From: Kangiella aquimarina DSM 16071
GTDB lineage: Bacteria > Pseudomonadota > Gammaproteobacteria > Enterobacterales > Kangiellaceae
Direction of reading: 5' to 3'
Assembly (NCBI RefSeq): GCF_000374105.1
Contig: NZ_KB893650.1
Span: 924,862-988,861 of the forward strand
Length of the DNA stretch: 64,000 nucleotides
The notes under the pieces were generated by a model. That model was not told the DNA's origin. It worked only from the letters and a program-made list of their open reading frames with translations, and did no database searches. The translations under genes were made by a program, and so were the position numbers. This document shows, in pieces, positions 19,524 through 28,269 of this stretch; position 1 is the first letter of the stretch, and each line of letters begins with the position of its first letter.

Positions 19524-20345
19524 ATGAAAAAACTGTCAAACCCTTATCAACTTGGCTTACTTGGACTGTTCGCTTTATTGCTGGCAGCATGCGGCGCATC
19601 GCCTGAAGATGTGAAGCGCTGTGAGCAGCACTATCATGCGAAAAGTTACAAGATTGCTGAAAAATATTGCCAGAAAGGTGCCAAGTCTGGTGACGAATCG
19701 GCCCAGTATCATTACGCCATGATGCTGTATCGTGGACTCGGGGTTGAGGTTGATAGCCAGGAAGCCTCCAAATGGATGAAACGTTCGGCGCGTCAGGGAT
19801 ATCAAAAAGCAGAGTTTCATAATGCCATTTATTTTCTGACCACCAAGGATGACTCAGTTAGCCTCCAGCAAAAGCAGGATGCGCTTAAAACTATGCAAAA
19901 CTTTGCTGAGCAAGGTGACAAAGTCGCTCAGTACTGGATGGGCAATACGTTTTATTTTGGCTATATTGAAGGCCGTAAAAGTTACAATGAGGCGGTTTAC
20001 TGGTATCAGCTTGCGGTAGAGCAGGGCAGTTATCAGGCAATGAACAACCTGGCCTGGCTTAAGGTAGTCAGTCAGGGAACTGAGCTATTTGATCCAGAGC
20101 GTGGACTTGAGCTTTCATTGCAGGTTGTTGAGCAGTATCCAGAAAGTCATGGTTATCTCGATACGTTAGCTGCGGCCTATGCTGCAAATGGACAGTTTGA
20201 TAAAGCTACTGCCACGCAGTTAAAGGTCATTGAATTGGCATCTCATGACGACTGTGAAAAATGCGACAAGCTGGTTGATTATTATCAGGGACGTTTGCAG
20301 TTGTATTTGAACAAGAAACCTGTCATCAAGTCATTAGAAAACTAA
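19524..20345 (+). CDS. Sel1-repeat lipoprotein
   Basis: 273 residues. The lipobox LLAAC gives Cys23. Sel1/TPR-like repeats follow, for example ESAQYHYAMMLYRGLGVEVDSQEASKWMKRSARQGY and KVAQYWMGNTFYFGYIEG..SYNEAVYWYQLAVEQGS. The C-terminal CEKCDK near 250 is a possible metal or disulfide pair. It is probably a periplasmic scaffolding protein; the partner is unknown. Its TAA stop begins the palindrome at 20344. Confidence 0.85.
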   Translation: MKKLSNPYQLGLLGLFALLLAACGASPEDVKRCEQHYHAKSYKIAEKYCQKGAKSGDESAQYHYAMMLYRGLGVEVDSQEASKWMKRSARQGYQKAEFHNAIYFLTTKDDSVSLQQKQDALKTMQNFAEQGDKVAQYWMGNTFYFGYIEGRKSYNEAVYWYQLAVEQGSYQAMNNLAWLKVVSQGTELFDPERGLELSLQVVEQYPESHGYLDTLAAAYAANGQFDKATATQLKVIELASHDDCEKCDKLVDYYQGRLQLYLNKKPVIKSLEN

Positions 20346-20370
20346 GCATCTAGTCGTCGACTAGATGCTT
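20344..20370. terminator. Perfect palindrome carrying the stop codons of both convergent genes
   Basis: Thirteen-base arms (AAGCATCTAGTCG and CGACTAGATGCTT) surround one T. The TAA of the Sel1 gene (20343-20345) and the TAG of the thioredoxin-like gene (20361-20363) both fall in it. There is no long T run, so termination strength is uncertain. Confidence 0.6.
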
Positions 20371-20879
20371 CCTAATCTACTTAGCTCTAATATCCTAACC
20401 AAATCAGTAGCTAAATCTTTCTCTGGTTTTTCAACGATTCGTCCCAGCTCTTTATCGTTCTGATAAACCACAATGGTTGGTGTGTAGAGAATATCATTCG
20501 CTTTCGCTCTGCCCTTAGGTTCCTGCTTTTTCATATCTAAAGAAATCAATTGATAACTGATATTGGGGTTATTGACCTCGTTCAATATTTGCATCAAATC
20601 AGGAATCTCTCGAATGCTGTCATGACACCAGACCCCAAAGTAAACCGTCAGGTGGGTCGGCTGAGTAATGGACTTCAATTGCTCAATAGCAGCAGGAGAT
20701 GCTTGATTATTAGAATGAGCAGCCAGGAAGTAGGGGTAAGTTTTTACAACATCCGGATAGCTGATATCGCCCACCAGAATAGTTGGCTTTTGATTAGATT
20801 CAGAGGAGCTGGTCTGGCAACCGCTGATTACCATTAACGGTAAGACAGCCAAGATGGATAGTTGAATAATTCGTTTCAT
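20361..20879 (-). CDS. Thioredoxin-fold lipoprotein with a single active-site cysteine
   Basis: 172 residues. The lipobox VISGC gives Cys21. The thioredoxin-like fold shows TVYFGVWCHDSIREIPDLMQ and YTPTIVVYQNDKELGRI with the cis-Pro. The usual CxxC is reduced to WCHDS (C85 only), so it cannot be an ordinary dithiol oxidoreductase. Monothiol chemistry or a binding role is more likely. It is read after the PanE-MsrB gene with 26 bases between, a probable operon linking it to methionine sulfoxide repair. Confidence 0.8.
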   Translation of the reverse strand: MKRIIQLSILAVLPLMVISGCQTSSSESNQKPTILVGDISYPDVVKTYPYFLAAHSNNQASPAAIEQLKSITQPTHLTVYFGVWCHDSIREIPDLMQILNEVNNPNISYQLISLDMKKQEPKGRAKANDILYTPTIVVYQNDKELGRIVEKPEKDLATDLVRILELSRLGSI

Positions 20880-20905
20880 GTTTTTCTCTTCAATGAAGTC
20901 TATTA

Positions 20906-22180
20906 TTATTTGGCAGGCTCAAAGTCCAGACTGACCGAGTTTACGCAATAGCGCTGACCGGTTTCAGTTGGCCCGTCTTCAAAAACATGACCAAGATGTG
21001 AGCCGCACTGCGCGCAGAGTATTTCAATTCGTTGCATATTATGGCTGTTATCCGCTCGATAGGCGATGGCTTTGTTATTCTGAGCTCGATCGAAACTTGG
21101 CCAACCACAGCCTGACTCAAACTTACCCTTATCATCAAAAAGCACAGAGCCACAGCAGACGCATTTATAGCTCCCTTGCTCATGGTGCATATTGTACTGG
21201 CCAGTATAGGGGCGCTCAGTGCCATGCTCCTGAGTGACGTGGTAGGTAAGCTGATCAAAGCTTTTAGAATTTTCCTCTGCCAGGCGCTTTAAGGGTGGAT
21301 ACTGAACATGAAACTGACTCCACAAAGCCCAGTGATGAGGAGCGTGGAATTGCTTGCTTTCCATTTGGTCCAGTAAATAACCGTTGATAGCATCAATTTC
21401 AGTGGTTCTTTCTGCTACCACATCCTGATACATCGAAGAGTAATTGTCTGCGGTCTGCTTTATGACATCGAGTATGATGGCTTTTAAATCTTCAGCAAAG
21501 CCAAACTTCATTTCCTTTGCAAAACGGCGGGTCTCATCAATGAGCGCCAGTAACTGAGACTGATATTGTTCTTTTATGAGTTCACCGTTCTTACAGCGGT
21601 GTATCGCCGTTAACGGATTGATCACCGCATTGATAAGCAGTTTACGCCACAGTATGGGCTGGATATCACTGGCCCACTCAATCGCAAGTCCGGTGTTGGC
21701 TTGTGCCAGCTGATTGAACCACTGAGGCGACGACTGTTGAGTTAAGGCTCCAACCGTAATCTGTCCTTTCCCTGCATAGACCAGGCTTTGGCTGGATTTT
21801 CGATAAGCGCCATGCGTATTGCTGGCAAAGAATATATTCTGATCAGCAACAAAATGCTTTGCGATGACTTCATGGCCCATGCCATTTTGGAACAAAACCA
21901 GTTGGCTATTGTCACCTAAACGATGACTGATGGAGTCGAGTGCAGATTGCAGTTGAGGTGCTTTGACACAGACAAAAACCAACTCTAATGGCGAAGTGTC
22001 AGAATAAACCGAGCTTTGAAGTTGATTTGAACTGATATTTTTGTCGAGATCGCAGAACTGCCAATCCTCTGAGGAGTATTTATCAGTATCGCTGACAATA
22101 AGCTGGCATTCGAACGAGGCATCAGTTAGTTTATGGGCTAGCAGCTGGCCTATAGCGCCGGCACCGAGAATTGAAATCAT
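20906..22180 (-). CDS. panE-msrB: Fusion: ketopantoate reductase-like domain plus methionine-R-sulfoxide reductase B
   Basis: 424 residues in one uninterrupted frame. Residues 1-300 are a PanE/ApbA-type reductase: GAGAIG (6-11) for NADPH, K180 in LWRKLLINAVINPLTA, and E261. Residues 305-424 are a full MsrB: YHVTQEHGTERPYTG, zinc cysteines C340/C343 and C389/C392, GCGWPSF, and the catalytic C412 in RYCVNS. The usual start motif of free-standing MsrB is spliced directly to the PanE helix bundle. PanE makes pantoate for CoA; MsrB reduces oxidised methionine. The start is ATG, 39 bases from the divergent permease. Confidence 0.9.
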   Translation of the reverse strand: MISILGAGAIGQLLAHKLTDASFECQLIVSDTDKYSSEDWQFCDLDKNISSNQLQSSVYSDTSPLELVFVCVKAPQLQSALDSISHRLGDNSQLVLFQNGMGHEVIAKHFVADQNIFFASNTHGAYRKSSQSLVYAGKGQITVGALTQQSSPQWFNQLAQANTGLAIEWASDIQPILWRKLLINAVINPLTAIHRCKNGELIKEQYQSQLLALIDETRRFAKEMKFGFAEDLKAIILDVIKQTADNYSSMYQDVVAERTTEIDAINGYLLDQMESKQFHAPHHWALWSQFHVQYPPLKRLAEENSKSFDQLTYHVTQEHGTERPYTGQYNMHHEQGSYKCVCCGSVLFDDKGKFESGCGWPSFDRAQNNKAIAYRADNSHNMQRIEILCAQCGSHLGHVFEDGPTETGQRYCVNSVSLDFEPAK

Positions 22181-22219
22181 GCTTGAGTCGTGAATTAACT
22201 AAATTAAAACCATCTTATA

Positions 22220-23632
22220 GTGAAAAATAGCACAATAAAACTTCAATCTTATGTGAAAGGCTTCGTTTACTTCCATCCGGAAGTTATACGCATGTTACTG
22301 CTCGGTTTCTCGGCTGGATTACCTTTCTTATTGGTTATGGGAACCTTCTCATTACTTTTAAAAGATGCCGGTATCACGCGTAGTGATATTGGCTATGCAT
22401 CATGGATTGGACTGGCGTATTCCATCAAAGTGCTATGGGCTCCATTAGTTGATAATTTAAAAATTCCCTTTTTGGATAAATTGTTTGGCAAACGACGTAG
22501 CTGGCTGTTTGTGGCACAGGTCGGTATTACAGTCTGCTTGTCGGCAATAGCGATAACTGATGCAGCAGTCAATACCGCCATGATTCTGTGTTTTGCCATT
22601 GTAACTGCATTTCTGTCAGCGACTCAGGATATCGTGATTGATGCGTTCCGGGTTGAGAGTGTGGATGATAAGAAGCAGGGTGCAGCGTCAGCGATGTATA
22701 TTATGGGTTACCGTTTGGCCATGATAGCTGCCGGGGCTGGCGCATTGATTCTTGCTGACGCAGAAATTGGTGGCAACTGGGAAGTAAGCTATAAAATTAT
22801 GGCGCTGTGCATGAGTGTGGGGCTAATTGGCTGGTTATTGTCGCCGGAACCACCACATGTCGAAAAGGCCGTCGGCCACTCAGAGCTCGACCATCGAGTA
22901 ACCAATCGTTTGTTGAATGCCGTTCCCGCAACCAGTACACGATTGAAAGACTTTATTCAGAATAGCAGCGTTTCTCAGCATATCATCCGAGCCATTATTT
23001 CCCCTTTTGTCGATTTTATTATCCGTTTCAGATGGTGGGGATTAGTGATAATTGCATTTATTATGGCATTCCGAGTAAGCGACCTAGTCATGGGTGTTAT
23101 GACTAACGTGTTCTATGACGATATGGGCTTTAGTAAAACTGAAATCGCTGAGATTTCGAAAGTTTATGGTTTAATTATGACCATTGTAGGAGCTTTTATT
23201 GGCGGGATCGCCGTTAATCGGGTCAGTATATTGAGGTGTCTTTACGCCGGCGCATTACTGGTCATGATGACAAACTTGCTGTTTGCCCACATGGCTACTC
23301 TGCCAAAAAGTAACGAGTTGCTGATTGCTGTAATCAGTGCCGACAACTTGGCCGGAGGGTTCGCCCAAGGTGTTCTGATGGCCTATTTTGCAACATTAGT
23401 GAATAAAGAGTTTACCGCTACTCAATATGCTCTTTATACGTCACTAATGACTTTAGTTGGTAAGATTCTTGGTGGATTTAGTGGCGCTGATATCGATCGC
23501 TGGGGTTATGAGCTTTTCTTTATTTACACTGCTTTCTTAGGGATTCCAGCTGTAATTTTGGTGATGGCGTTGATGTATCGAGAGAAGTTAATGCGGGGGA
23601 CCGTAGATATAAAAAATAAGGGCGATTCATGA
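22220..23632 (+). CDS. ampG: AmpG-like MFS permease
   Basis: 470 residues, about 12-14 TM helices. The N-terminal LLLGFSAGLPFLLVMGTFSLLLKDAGITRSDIGYASWIGLAYSIKVLWAPLVD and SATQDIVIDAFRVE match the AmpG muropeptide permease family, which imports anhydromuropeptides for cell-wall recycling. The GTG at 22220 is the likely start, with a weak ribosome binding site. The final codons (GDS and TGA) lie inside the REP-like palindrome at 23620-23639. Confidence 0.87.
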   Translation: MKNSTIKLQSYVKGFVYFHPEVIRMLLLGFSAGLPFLLVMGTFSLLLKDAGITRSDIGYASWIGLAYSIKVLWAPLVDNLKIPFLDKLFGKRRSWLFVAQVGITVCLSAIAITDAAVNTAMILCFAIVTAFLSATQDIVIDAFRVESVDDKKQGAASAMYIMGYRLAMIAAGAGALILADAEIGGNWEVSYKIMALCMSVGLIGWLLSPEPPHVEKAVGHSELDHRVTNRLLNAVPATSTRLKDFIQNSSVSQHIIRAIISPFVDFIIRFRWWGLVIIAFIMAFRVSDLVMGVMTNVFYDDMGFSKTEIAEISKVYGLIMTIVGAFIGGIAVNRVSILRCLYAGALLVMMTNLLFAHMATLPKSNELLIAVISADNLAGGFAQGVLMAYFATLVNKEFTATQYALYTSLMTLVGKILGGFSGADIDRWGYELFFIYTAFLGIPAVILVMALMYREKLMRGTVDIKNKGDS

Positions 23633-23639
23633 ATCGCCC
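23620..23639. repeat. REP-like perfect palindrome (c), overlapping the ampG stop
   Basis: GGGCGATTCA/TGAATCGCCC is a perfect 20-bp palindrome. On the minus strand it is preceded by GTAGG. The ampG stop TGA is at 23630-23632, at the palindrome centre. Confidence 0.75.
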
Positions 23640-23676
23640 CTACTATCTCAATTGTTAATGTATGAGATGACTGATA

Positions 23677-24435
23677 CTAGAAATGGAAATTCAAGCTGGC
23701 GTAATAACCATCGAAAGTGAAATCTGTAGATAATTCATCAAAGTCATCAAACTCAACGGTAAAGTTTCGGTAACCTACTTCAAAACCAAAGCCTGTTTCA
23801 CCTTCATATCCAAAATACAAAGTATAGTCATTGATTTTGTCATCTGTAGTTTGACCAATGTTCATGGTGCTGCCTACATTAAAGCCAGTTAAAGGTAAGT
23901 CAAACTGTGCTTTACCGTAAAGCATTGGAACAGTGCCTTTGAAGTCAACTCTTGAAACTATTGGACCGCCAGTGGTCACTTCTACGCCAACATCTACAAA
24001 ACCATCAAATTGCTTGCCAGTAATACCTAAATCAAGGTTTACCCAGTTATCAAGGATTTCGTAATAAAGTGTGTAGTCAGTGTTGCTGAAGTCATAGTTA
24101 GAAACAGTTGGTGTGCCAGCTAAAAATGGAACGGAACCAAAAGTATAATTCTGACTGGCAGTACCTCGACCTTGCCCTTCAAGATTAGTTTGCTGGATTT
24201 TGATATTTGGTAGAACTGGAATCGGATGCTCTAAAGCCACAAAGTAGCTATTGTCGTCACTATCGTCGTAACCTAAGTCATCGTTAAAGTCGATATTTTC
24301 AGAACCAGTTCTGACGTAACCGTCAATATCATAGTTCCACTTTTGTGCACCAGCATAAACGCCCACAACATCAGCAGAAGCTATGCCTGTGGTCGTTAAA
24401 AGTGCGGTTGCCATTAATATTTTATTTAATTTCAT
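23677..24435 (-). CDS. Outer-membrane beta-barrel protein, TIGR04219 type
   Basis: 252 residues with a signal peptide ending IASA. It shows alternating beta strands rich in Tyr, Asp and Gly and ends in F-x-F (NFHF), as barrel proteins do. ALEHPIPVLPNIKIQQTNLEGQG is a family signature. A likely EF-like acidic loop (FNDDLGYDDSDDN) may bind calcium. Function is unknown. GAGGGTAAACT precedes the ATG. Confidence 0.82.
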   Translation of the reverse strand: MKLNKILMATALLTTTGIASADVVGVYAGAQKWNYDIDGYVRTGSENIDFNDDLGYDDSDDNSYFVALEHPIPVLPNIKIQQTNLEGQGRGTASQNYTFGSVPFLAGTPTVSNYDFSNTDYTLYYEILDNWVNLDLGITGKQFDGFVDVGVEVTTGGPIVSRVDFKGTVPMLYGKAQFDLPLTGFNVGSTMNIGQTTDDKINDYTLYFGYEGETGFGFEVGYRNFTVEFDDFDELSTDFTFDGYYASLNFHF

Positions 24436-24520
24436 AGTTTACCCTCAAACCTATGGTTGTTAGTTGCGACTATTCTAAGCATTTTATTGCAGAAAGCCCA
24501 CTGTTAAGGCTTTCAGTGTG

Positions 24521-24550
24521 TTAACTAATCGACGTAACACTTGCTATAAT
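24521..24550 (+). promoter_or_regulatory. Sigma70-type promoter of tcdA
   Basis: TTAACT (24521-24526) and TATAAT (24545-24550) are spaced 18 bases, with a start site near 24557. This lies inside the 5' extension of the open frame and supports the GTG at 24581 as the translation start. Confidence 0.55.
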
Positions 24551-24580
24551 CGTGACATCTTTCTTAAAGCAAACCTTCTT

Positions 24581-25354
24581 GTGAATATTCGATTTGGCGG
24601 AATTGCCCGACTCTACGGGCAGAAAGCATTGGACAATTTTCAGAAATCTCATGTCTGTGTCATTGGCGTTGGTGGGGTCGGCTCCTGGATTGTTGAGTCA
24701 TTAGTGCGTTCCGGGATTGGCAAAATCACCATGATTGATCCTGACGAAGTTAGCGAGTCCAACATAAACCGCCAGTTGGTTGCGCTGGAAAACACCATTG
24801 GTCAAGGTAAGGCGGAGGTATTAAAGGAGCGAATCCAGCAGATTAATCCGGATTGTCAGGTTACTATCATTGAAGACTTACTGAAGCCCGAAAATGTCAG
24901 AGACTATATTTCCACAGATCATGATTATGTAGTCGATGCCATTGATAGCGCACGTAGCAAGGCCGCGTTGATTCGATTCTGTAAACGTAACAAAATCCGT
25001 ATCGTTTGTGTCGGCGGTGCTGGCGGACAAATTGACCCGACTCAGATTACCATCGCCGATTTGACCAGAACCCACAATGACCCTTTGCTGGCTAAAACAC
25101 GCTCCATTTTGCGCTATGACTATGGCTTTTCCAGCAATCCGAAACGCAAATATCAAGTCCCCTGTGTTTACTCGACTGAACAGCTTTCTTATCCATTACC
25201 AGATGGTGGCATTACTCAAGCCAAACCTGACTCAGAAAGAGCTTTGAGAATGGCCTGTGATGTCGGGATGGGATCTGCTACTCACATCACAGCGACCTTC
25301 GGTAATTTTGCAGTAGGCTTGGTATTAAAAAAACTGGCAGAGAAGAAAGAATAA
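24581..25354 (+). CDS. tcdA: tRNA threonylcarbamoyladenosine dehydratase TcdA
   Basis: 257 residues from GTG 24581. This E1-like enzyme cyclises t6A37 to ct6A in tRNA. The N-terminal RFGGIARLYGQKALDNFQKSHVCVIGVGGVGSW carries the ATP-binding GxGGVG loop. DPDEVSESNINRQ and VVDAIDSARSKAALI are conserved in the ThiF/MoeB/TcdA superfamily. VPCVYSTEQ holds the conserved Cys segment of TcdA. The frame is open back to 24518, but a promoter occupies that stretch. Confidence 0.92.
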   Translation: MNIRFGGIARLYGQKALDNFQKSHVCVIGVGGVGSWIVESLVRSGIGKITMIDPDEVSESNINRQLVALENTIGQGKAEVLKERIQQINPDCQVTIIEDLLKPENVRDYISTDHDYVVDAIDSARSKAALIRFCKRNKIRIVCVGGAGGQIDPTQITIADLTRTHNDPLLAKTRSILRYDYGFSSNPKRKYQVPCVYSTEQLSYPLPDGGITQAKPDSERALRMACDVGMGSATHITATFGNFAVGLVLKKLAEKKE

Positions 25355-25529
25355 AATCACTCCCCAAGGAAATATCTCAGATTGCTAGTGCGTGTGGTTT
25401 TCCGACTGCTATTACAACAATAAACGATAAAACCTGCTTAATTTGATACAAAAGCAAGCTATACAAATACATTGATTCACTTTATTGTAGACAGGTTTTT
25501 ATAATTCGAACAATGACTAGAGGAACGTC

Positions 25530-27497
25530 ATGAAACAGCTTTTTAATCTATTAATTACTTTGGCTATAGCGCTTTTTGTAACAGGCGCTGCCCAGTCTAA
25601 AATTATTCCAATCGAAGATTTCGCTAAAAAATCTCAGTTCAAAAGTGCAAAAGTATCACCGGATGGTGAGCATATTGCCTTTACCTATGAAGATGGCTCA
25701 GAAGTAAAGTTAGCGGTTATGAATATCGCTGATAATAAAATACTATCGTCTTTTGATGTTGGTGATGAGAGAGCTGTTGAGTGGTTTTCTTGGGCTAACA
25801 ATGAGCGCGTTGTAATGCTTGCAGCAAATATTACCGGTTGGTTGGATGGTGCTTCAAAGGAGCCGCTGCTACTTGCTGGAAATATAGACGGCACCAAACG
25901 AAATCAATTGTGGGATTTCCAACGTTCAAATATTCGATTTATTACAAGACTTAAAGGCGATGAACGGCATGTTTTAGTCGGTAAAAGTCACTGGTCGGAT
26001 GAGGGTGGTGTGAAATTACATCGTATGAATATCTACACCGGTGAGTTATTTTATATCACTGACTCGCCAAAACCGGTGGGTGGACCAGACTCAAGAATCG
26101 TTTCTGTGGATGTTGATTTAAAAGAAGAACCGCGAGTAGCTGTCGAATATGACCCCGTAGATGTAAATAATATTTCAGATGACGTCACTACGCTACATGT
26201 CAAAGATCTGAAAGGTAATTGGACAACGCTTAACTTATCTGTAAAACATGATGGTATTCCTAGTGTTGGTGGAATTGGTTTTAATCTTACAAATGATAAA
26301 TTTTATTTTATTTCCAATCATGATCTTGAACATGAAGGTGTTACAGGGCTGTTTGAACTGGATTTAAAGACTCGAAAAATTAAATTCCTGCACCGTCATT
26401 CTGATGTTGACATCAAGGGGGGATTATACGGAGCTCAAGGAGAGGTAATCGGAGTCACTTACGAGCCAGGCTACCCTGAGTATTATTATCTAAACGATGA
26501 TTCTGTAGCGAAGGAAGTTGCTTTCCATAAGTCCTTAAGAGCGAGCTTTAAAGGGCAAGATATTATTATGACTGCATACAGTGATGATAATAAGTTAGCC
26601 ATGGTTAGAACTTACAGTGATAAAAACCCTGGAGATTTTTTCCTATTTAATCGTGAAAACAATAAGGCTAAATATATTGCCAGCTCAATGCCGCACATTA
26701 AGCCCGAGCTAATGGCATCCGTTGAGCCATTTATAATGACTGCTCGAGATGGCCTGAAAATGTATGGTCAACTAACCATCCCAAATGGTGTCTCTCCAAA
26801 AAAATTACCTTTGGTAGTATTCCCTCATGGTGGTCCTTATGGAGCTACAGATCAATGGGGTTTTGATTGGAGAGCACAACTCTTAGCCAATCGCGGCTAT
26901 CTGGTTTTGCAATTGAATTATCGTGGTTCAGGTGGATACGGTAAAGACTTTGAAGAGGCTGGCTCAGGTGAGTGGGGCGCAAAAATGCAGGACGATCTTA
27001 CCGATGCCACTTTATGGGCGATAGAAAAAGGTCTGGCAGATAAGGACCGTGTATGTATTCATGGTATCAGTTATGGCGGCTATGCTTCTATGCAGGCTGT
27101 GGTTAAAGAGCCTGATTTGTATAAATGTTCAATTCCTGAGGCTGGCCCTTACGAGATTGATTTGCAGTGGGCAAAAGCTGATAGTTTTAGAAATAATAAA
27201 GAGGCAGGTGAGAACTACAAGCGTTACTCATTTGGTTCTGAACAAGGTGTAATAAAGGAACGTTCGCCCGTTTATCATGTGGATAAATTAAAGGCTGCTT
27301 TATTGATTGTTCATGGAGAGAAAGATGTTCGAGTTCCAATAGATAATGCTTACCTGCTTGAAGAGAAACTGAAAGAAGCTGGTAAAGAGTATGATACTTT
27401 CTATCGCGAAGACGGTCATGGTTTCCAGAAAGTTGAATACCGAATTGAATCTTTCGAGAAGATTTTAGATTTCCTGGAAGAGCATATTGGTGAGTAA
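25530..27497 (+). CDS. Secreted S9-family prolyl oligopeptidase-like peptidase
   Basis: 655 residues with a signal peptide ending AQS. An N-terminal beta-propeller (about 30-370) is followed by the alpha/beta hydrolase domain. The triad is S514 in GISYGGYAS, D599 in GEKDVRVP and H630 in DGHGF. It is shorter than the S9 protein at 15358 and belongs to the acylaminoacyl-peptidase-like group. It is transcribed alone. Confidence 0.92.
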   Translation: MKQLFNLLITLAIALFVTGAAQSKIIPIEDFAKKSQFKSAKVSPDGEHIAFTYEDGSEVKLAVMNIADNKILSSFDVGDERAVEWFSWANNERVVMLAANITGWLDGASKEPLLLAGNIDGTKRNQLWDFQRSNIRFITRLKGDERHVLVGKSHWSDEGGVKLHRMNIYTGELFYITDSPKPVGGPDSRIVSVDVDLKEEPRVAVEYDPVDVNNISDDVTTLHVKDLKGNWTTLNLSVKHDGIPSVGGIGFNLTNDKFYFISNHDLEHEGVTGLFELDLKTRKIKFLHRHSDVDIKGGLYGAQGEVIGVTYEPGYPEYYYLNDDSVAKEVAFHKSLRASFKGQDIIMTAYSDDNKLAMVRTYSDKNPGDFFLFNRENNKAKYIASSMPHIKPELMASVEPFIMTARDGLKMYGQLTIPNGVSPKKLPLVVFPHGGPYGATDQWGFDWRAQLLANRGYLVLQLNYRGSGGYGKDFEEAGSGEWGAKMQDDLTDATLWAIEKGLADKDRVCIHGISYGGYASMQAVVKEPDLYKCSIPEAGPYEIDLQWAKADSFRNNKEAGENYKRYSFGSEQGVIKERSPVYHVDKLKAALLIVHGEKDVRVPIDNAYLLEEKLKEAGKEYDTFYREDGHGFQKVEYRIESFEKILDFLEEHIGE

Positions 27498-27517
27498 CTT
27501 TAACCATCAACAAATTG

Positions 27518-27545
27518 ATAGCCACCTTAGGGTGGCTATTTTTTT
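27518..27545 (+). terminator. Rho-independent terminator
   Basis: ATAGCCACC-TTAG-GGTGGCTAT followed by seven T. Confidence 0.92.
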
Positions 27546-27567
27546 GTCTAATATTTTTAGCTGGAAT

Positions 27568-27596
27568 CTTGAAATCATAAAAAGCTATCCCCAAAT
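27568..27596 (+). promoter_or_regulatory. Sigma32 (RpoH) heat-shock promoter of hsp20
   Basis: CTTGAAA (27568-27574) and CCCCAAAT (27589-27596) are separated by 14 bases. They match the RpoH consensus CTTGAAA-N11-16-CCCCATNT with one change in the -10 region. The start site would be near 27603, about 74 bases before the ATG. Confidence 0.85.
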
Positions 27597-27676
27597 AGGA
27601 TCGTGAGCGCTAAGTCTCTGAGAGATTAGAGCTCATAAACATTAACAATATATTGCTTCTATTGGAGGATATGATT

Positions 27677-28168
27677 ATGAATAGAATTGACTTAAGTCCA
27701 TTGTACCGTAGTAGTGTTGGTTTCGATCGTTTGGCGTCTTTATTGGACAGCTCATTACGAGGCGAACAATCTTCTAACGGTTACCCACCCTATGATATTG
27801 AAGTTCTAGAAGAGAACAAATATGCCGTGACCATTGCAGTTGCTGGTTTCGGTCGTCATGAACTGGACATCCAGGTTGAGAAAGGTGTTCTAACGGTTCG
27901 TGGCCGTAAAGAGAAAACTGAAGAAGAACGCAAATTCTTGCATCAAGGTATCGCCTACCGTGCCTTTGAACGTAAATTTAACTTAGCTGATCATATTGAA
28001 GTCGTATCAGCTGATTTGAATAATGGCTTACTAACCATAAGCCTGAAACAGGAAATTCCTGAAGCCATGAAGCCTCGAACTATCGAGATTGGTACTTCGG
28101 AAGCAGGTTTAGACAAACAGTCAGACACTGTCCTTGAGCATAAGAAGGAATCTGAACAGGCAGCTTAA
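27677..28168 (+). CDS. Small heat-shock protein, Hsp20/IbpA type
   Basis: 163 residues from the ATG at 27677, which has GGAGG 8 bases upstream; the in-frame ATG at 27671 is too close to that site. The alpha-crystallin domain spans about 40-130 with YDIEVLEENKYAVTIAVAGF and GIAYRAFERKFNLADHIEV, and it is IbpA-like. The C-terminal tail IPEAMKPRTIEI carries an I-x-I-like motif for oligomer contacts, and a charged tail follows. It is a holdase binding unfolded proteins under heat or salt stress. Confidence 0.93.
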   Translation: MNRIDLSPLYRSSVGFDRLASLLDSSLRGEQSSNGYPPYDIEVLEENKYAVTIAVAGFGRHELDIQVEKGVLTVRGRKEKTEEERKFLHQGIAYRAFERKFNLADHIEVVSADLNNGLLTISLKQEIPEAMKPRTIEIGTSEAGLDKQSDTVLEHKKESEQAA

Positions 28169-28232
28169 CAAATAGGTTCTCTTGCTGTATTGGTAAGCAG
28201 CAAACAGAATCAATAAACCGTTAGTCATTTAA

Positions 28233-28262
28233 AAAGCAGTAGTCGTTGGCTACTGCTTTTTT
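28233..28262. terminator. Bidirectional rho-independent terminator
   Basis: AGCAGTAG/CTACTGCT stem (28235-28242 and 28250-28257) with T and A runs on both sides, between hsp20 and the HupE-like gene. Confidence 0.88.
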
Positions 28263-28269
28263 ATTGAAT

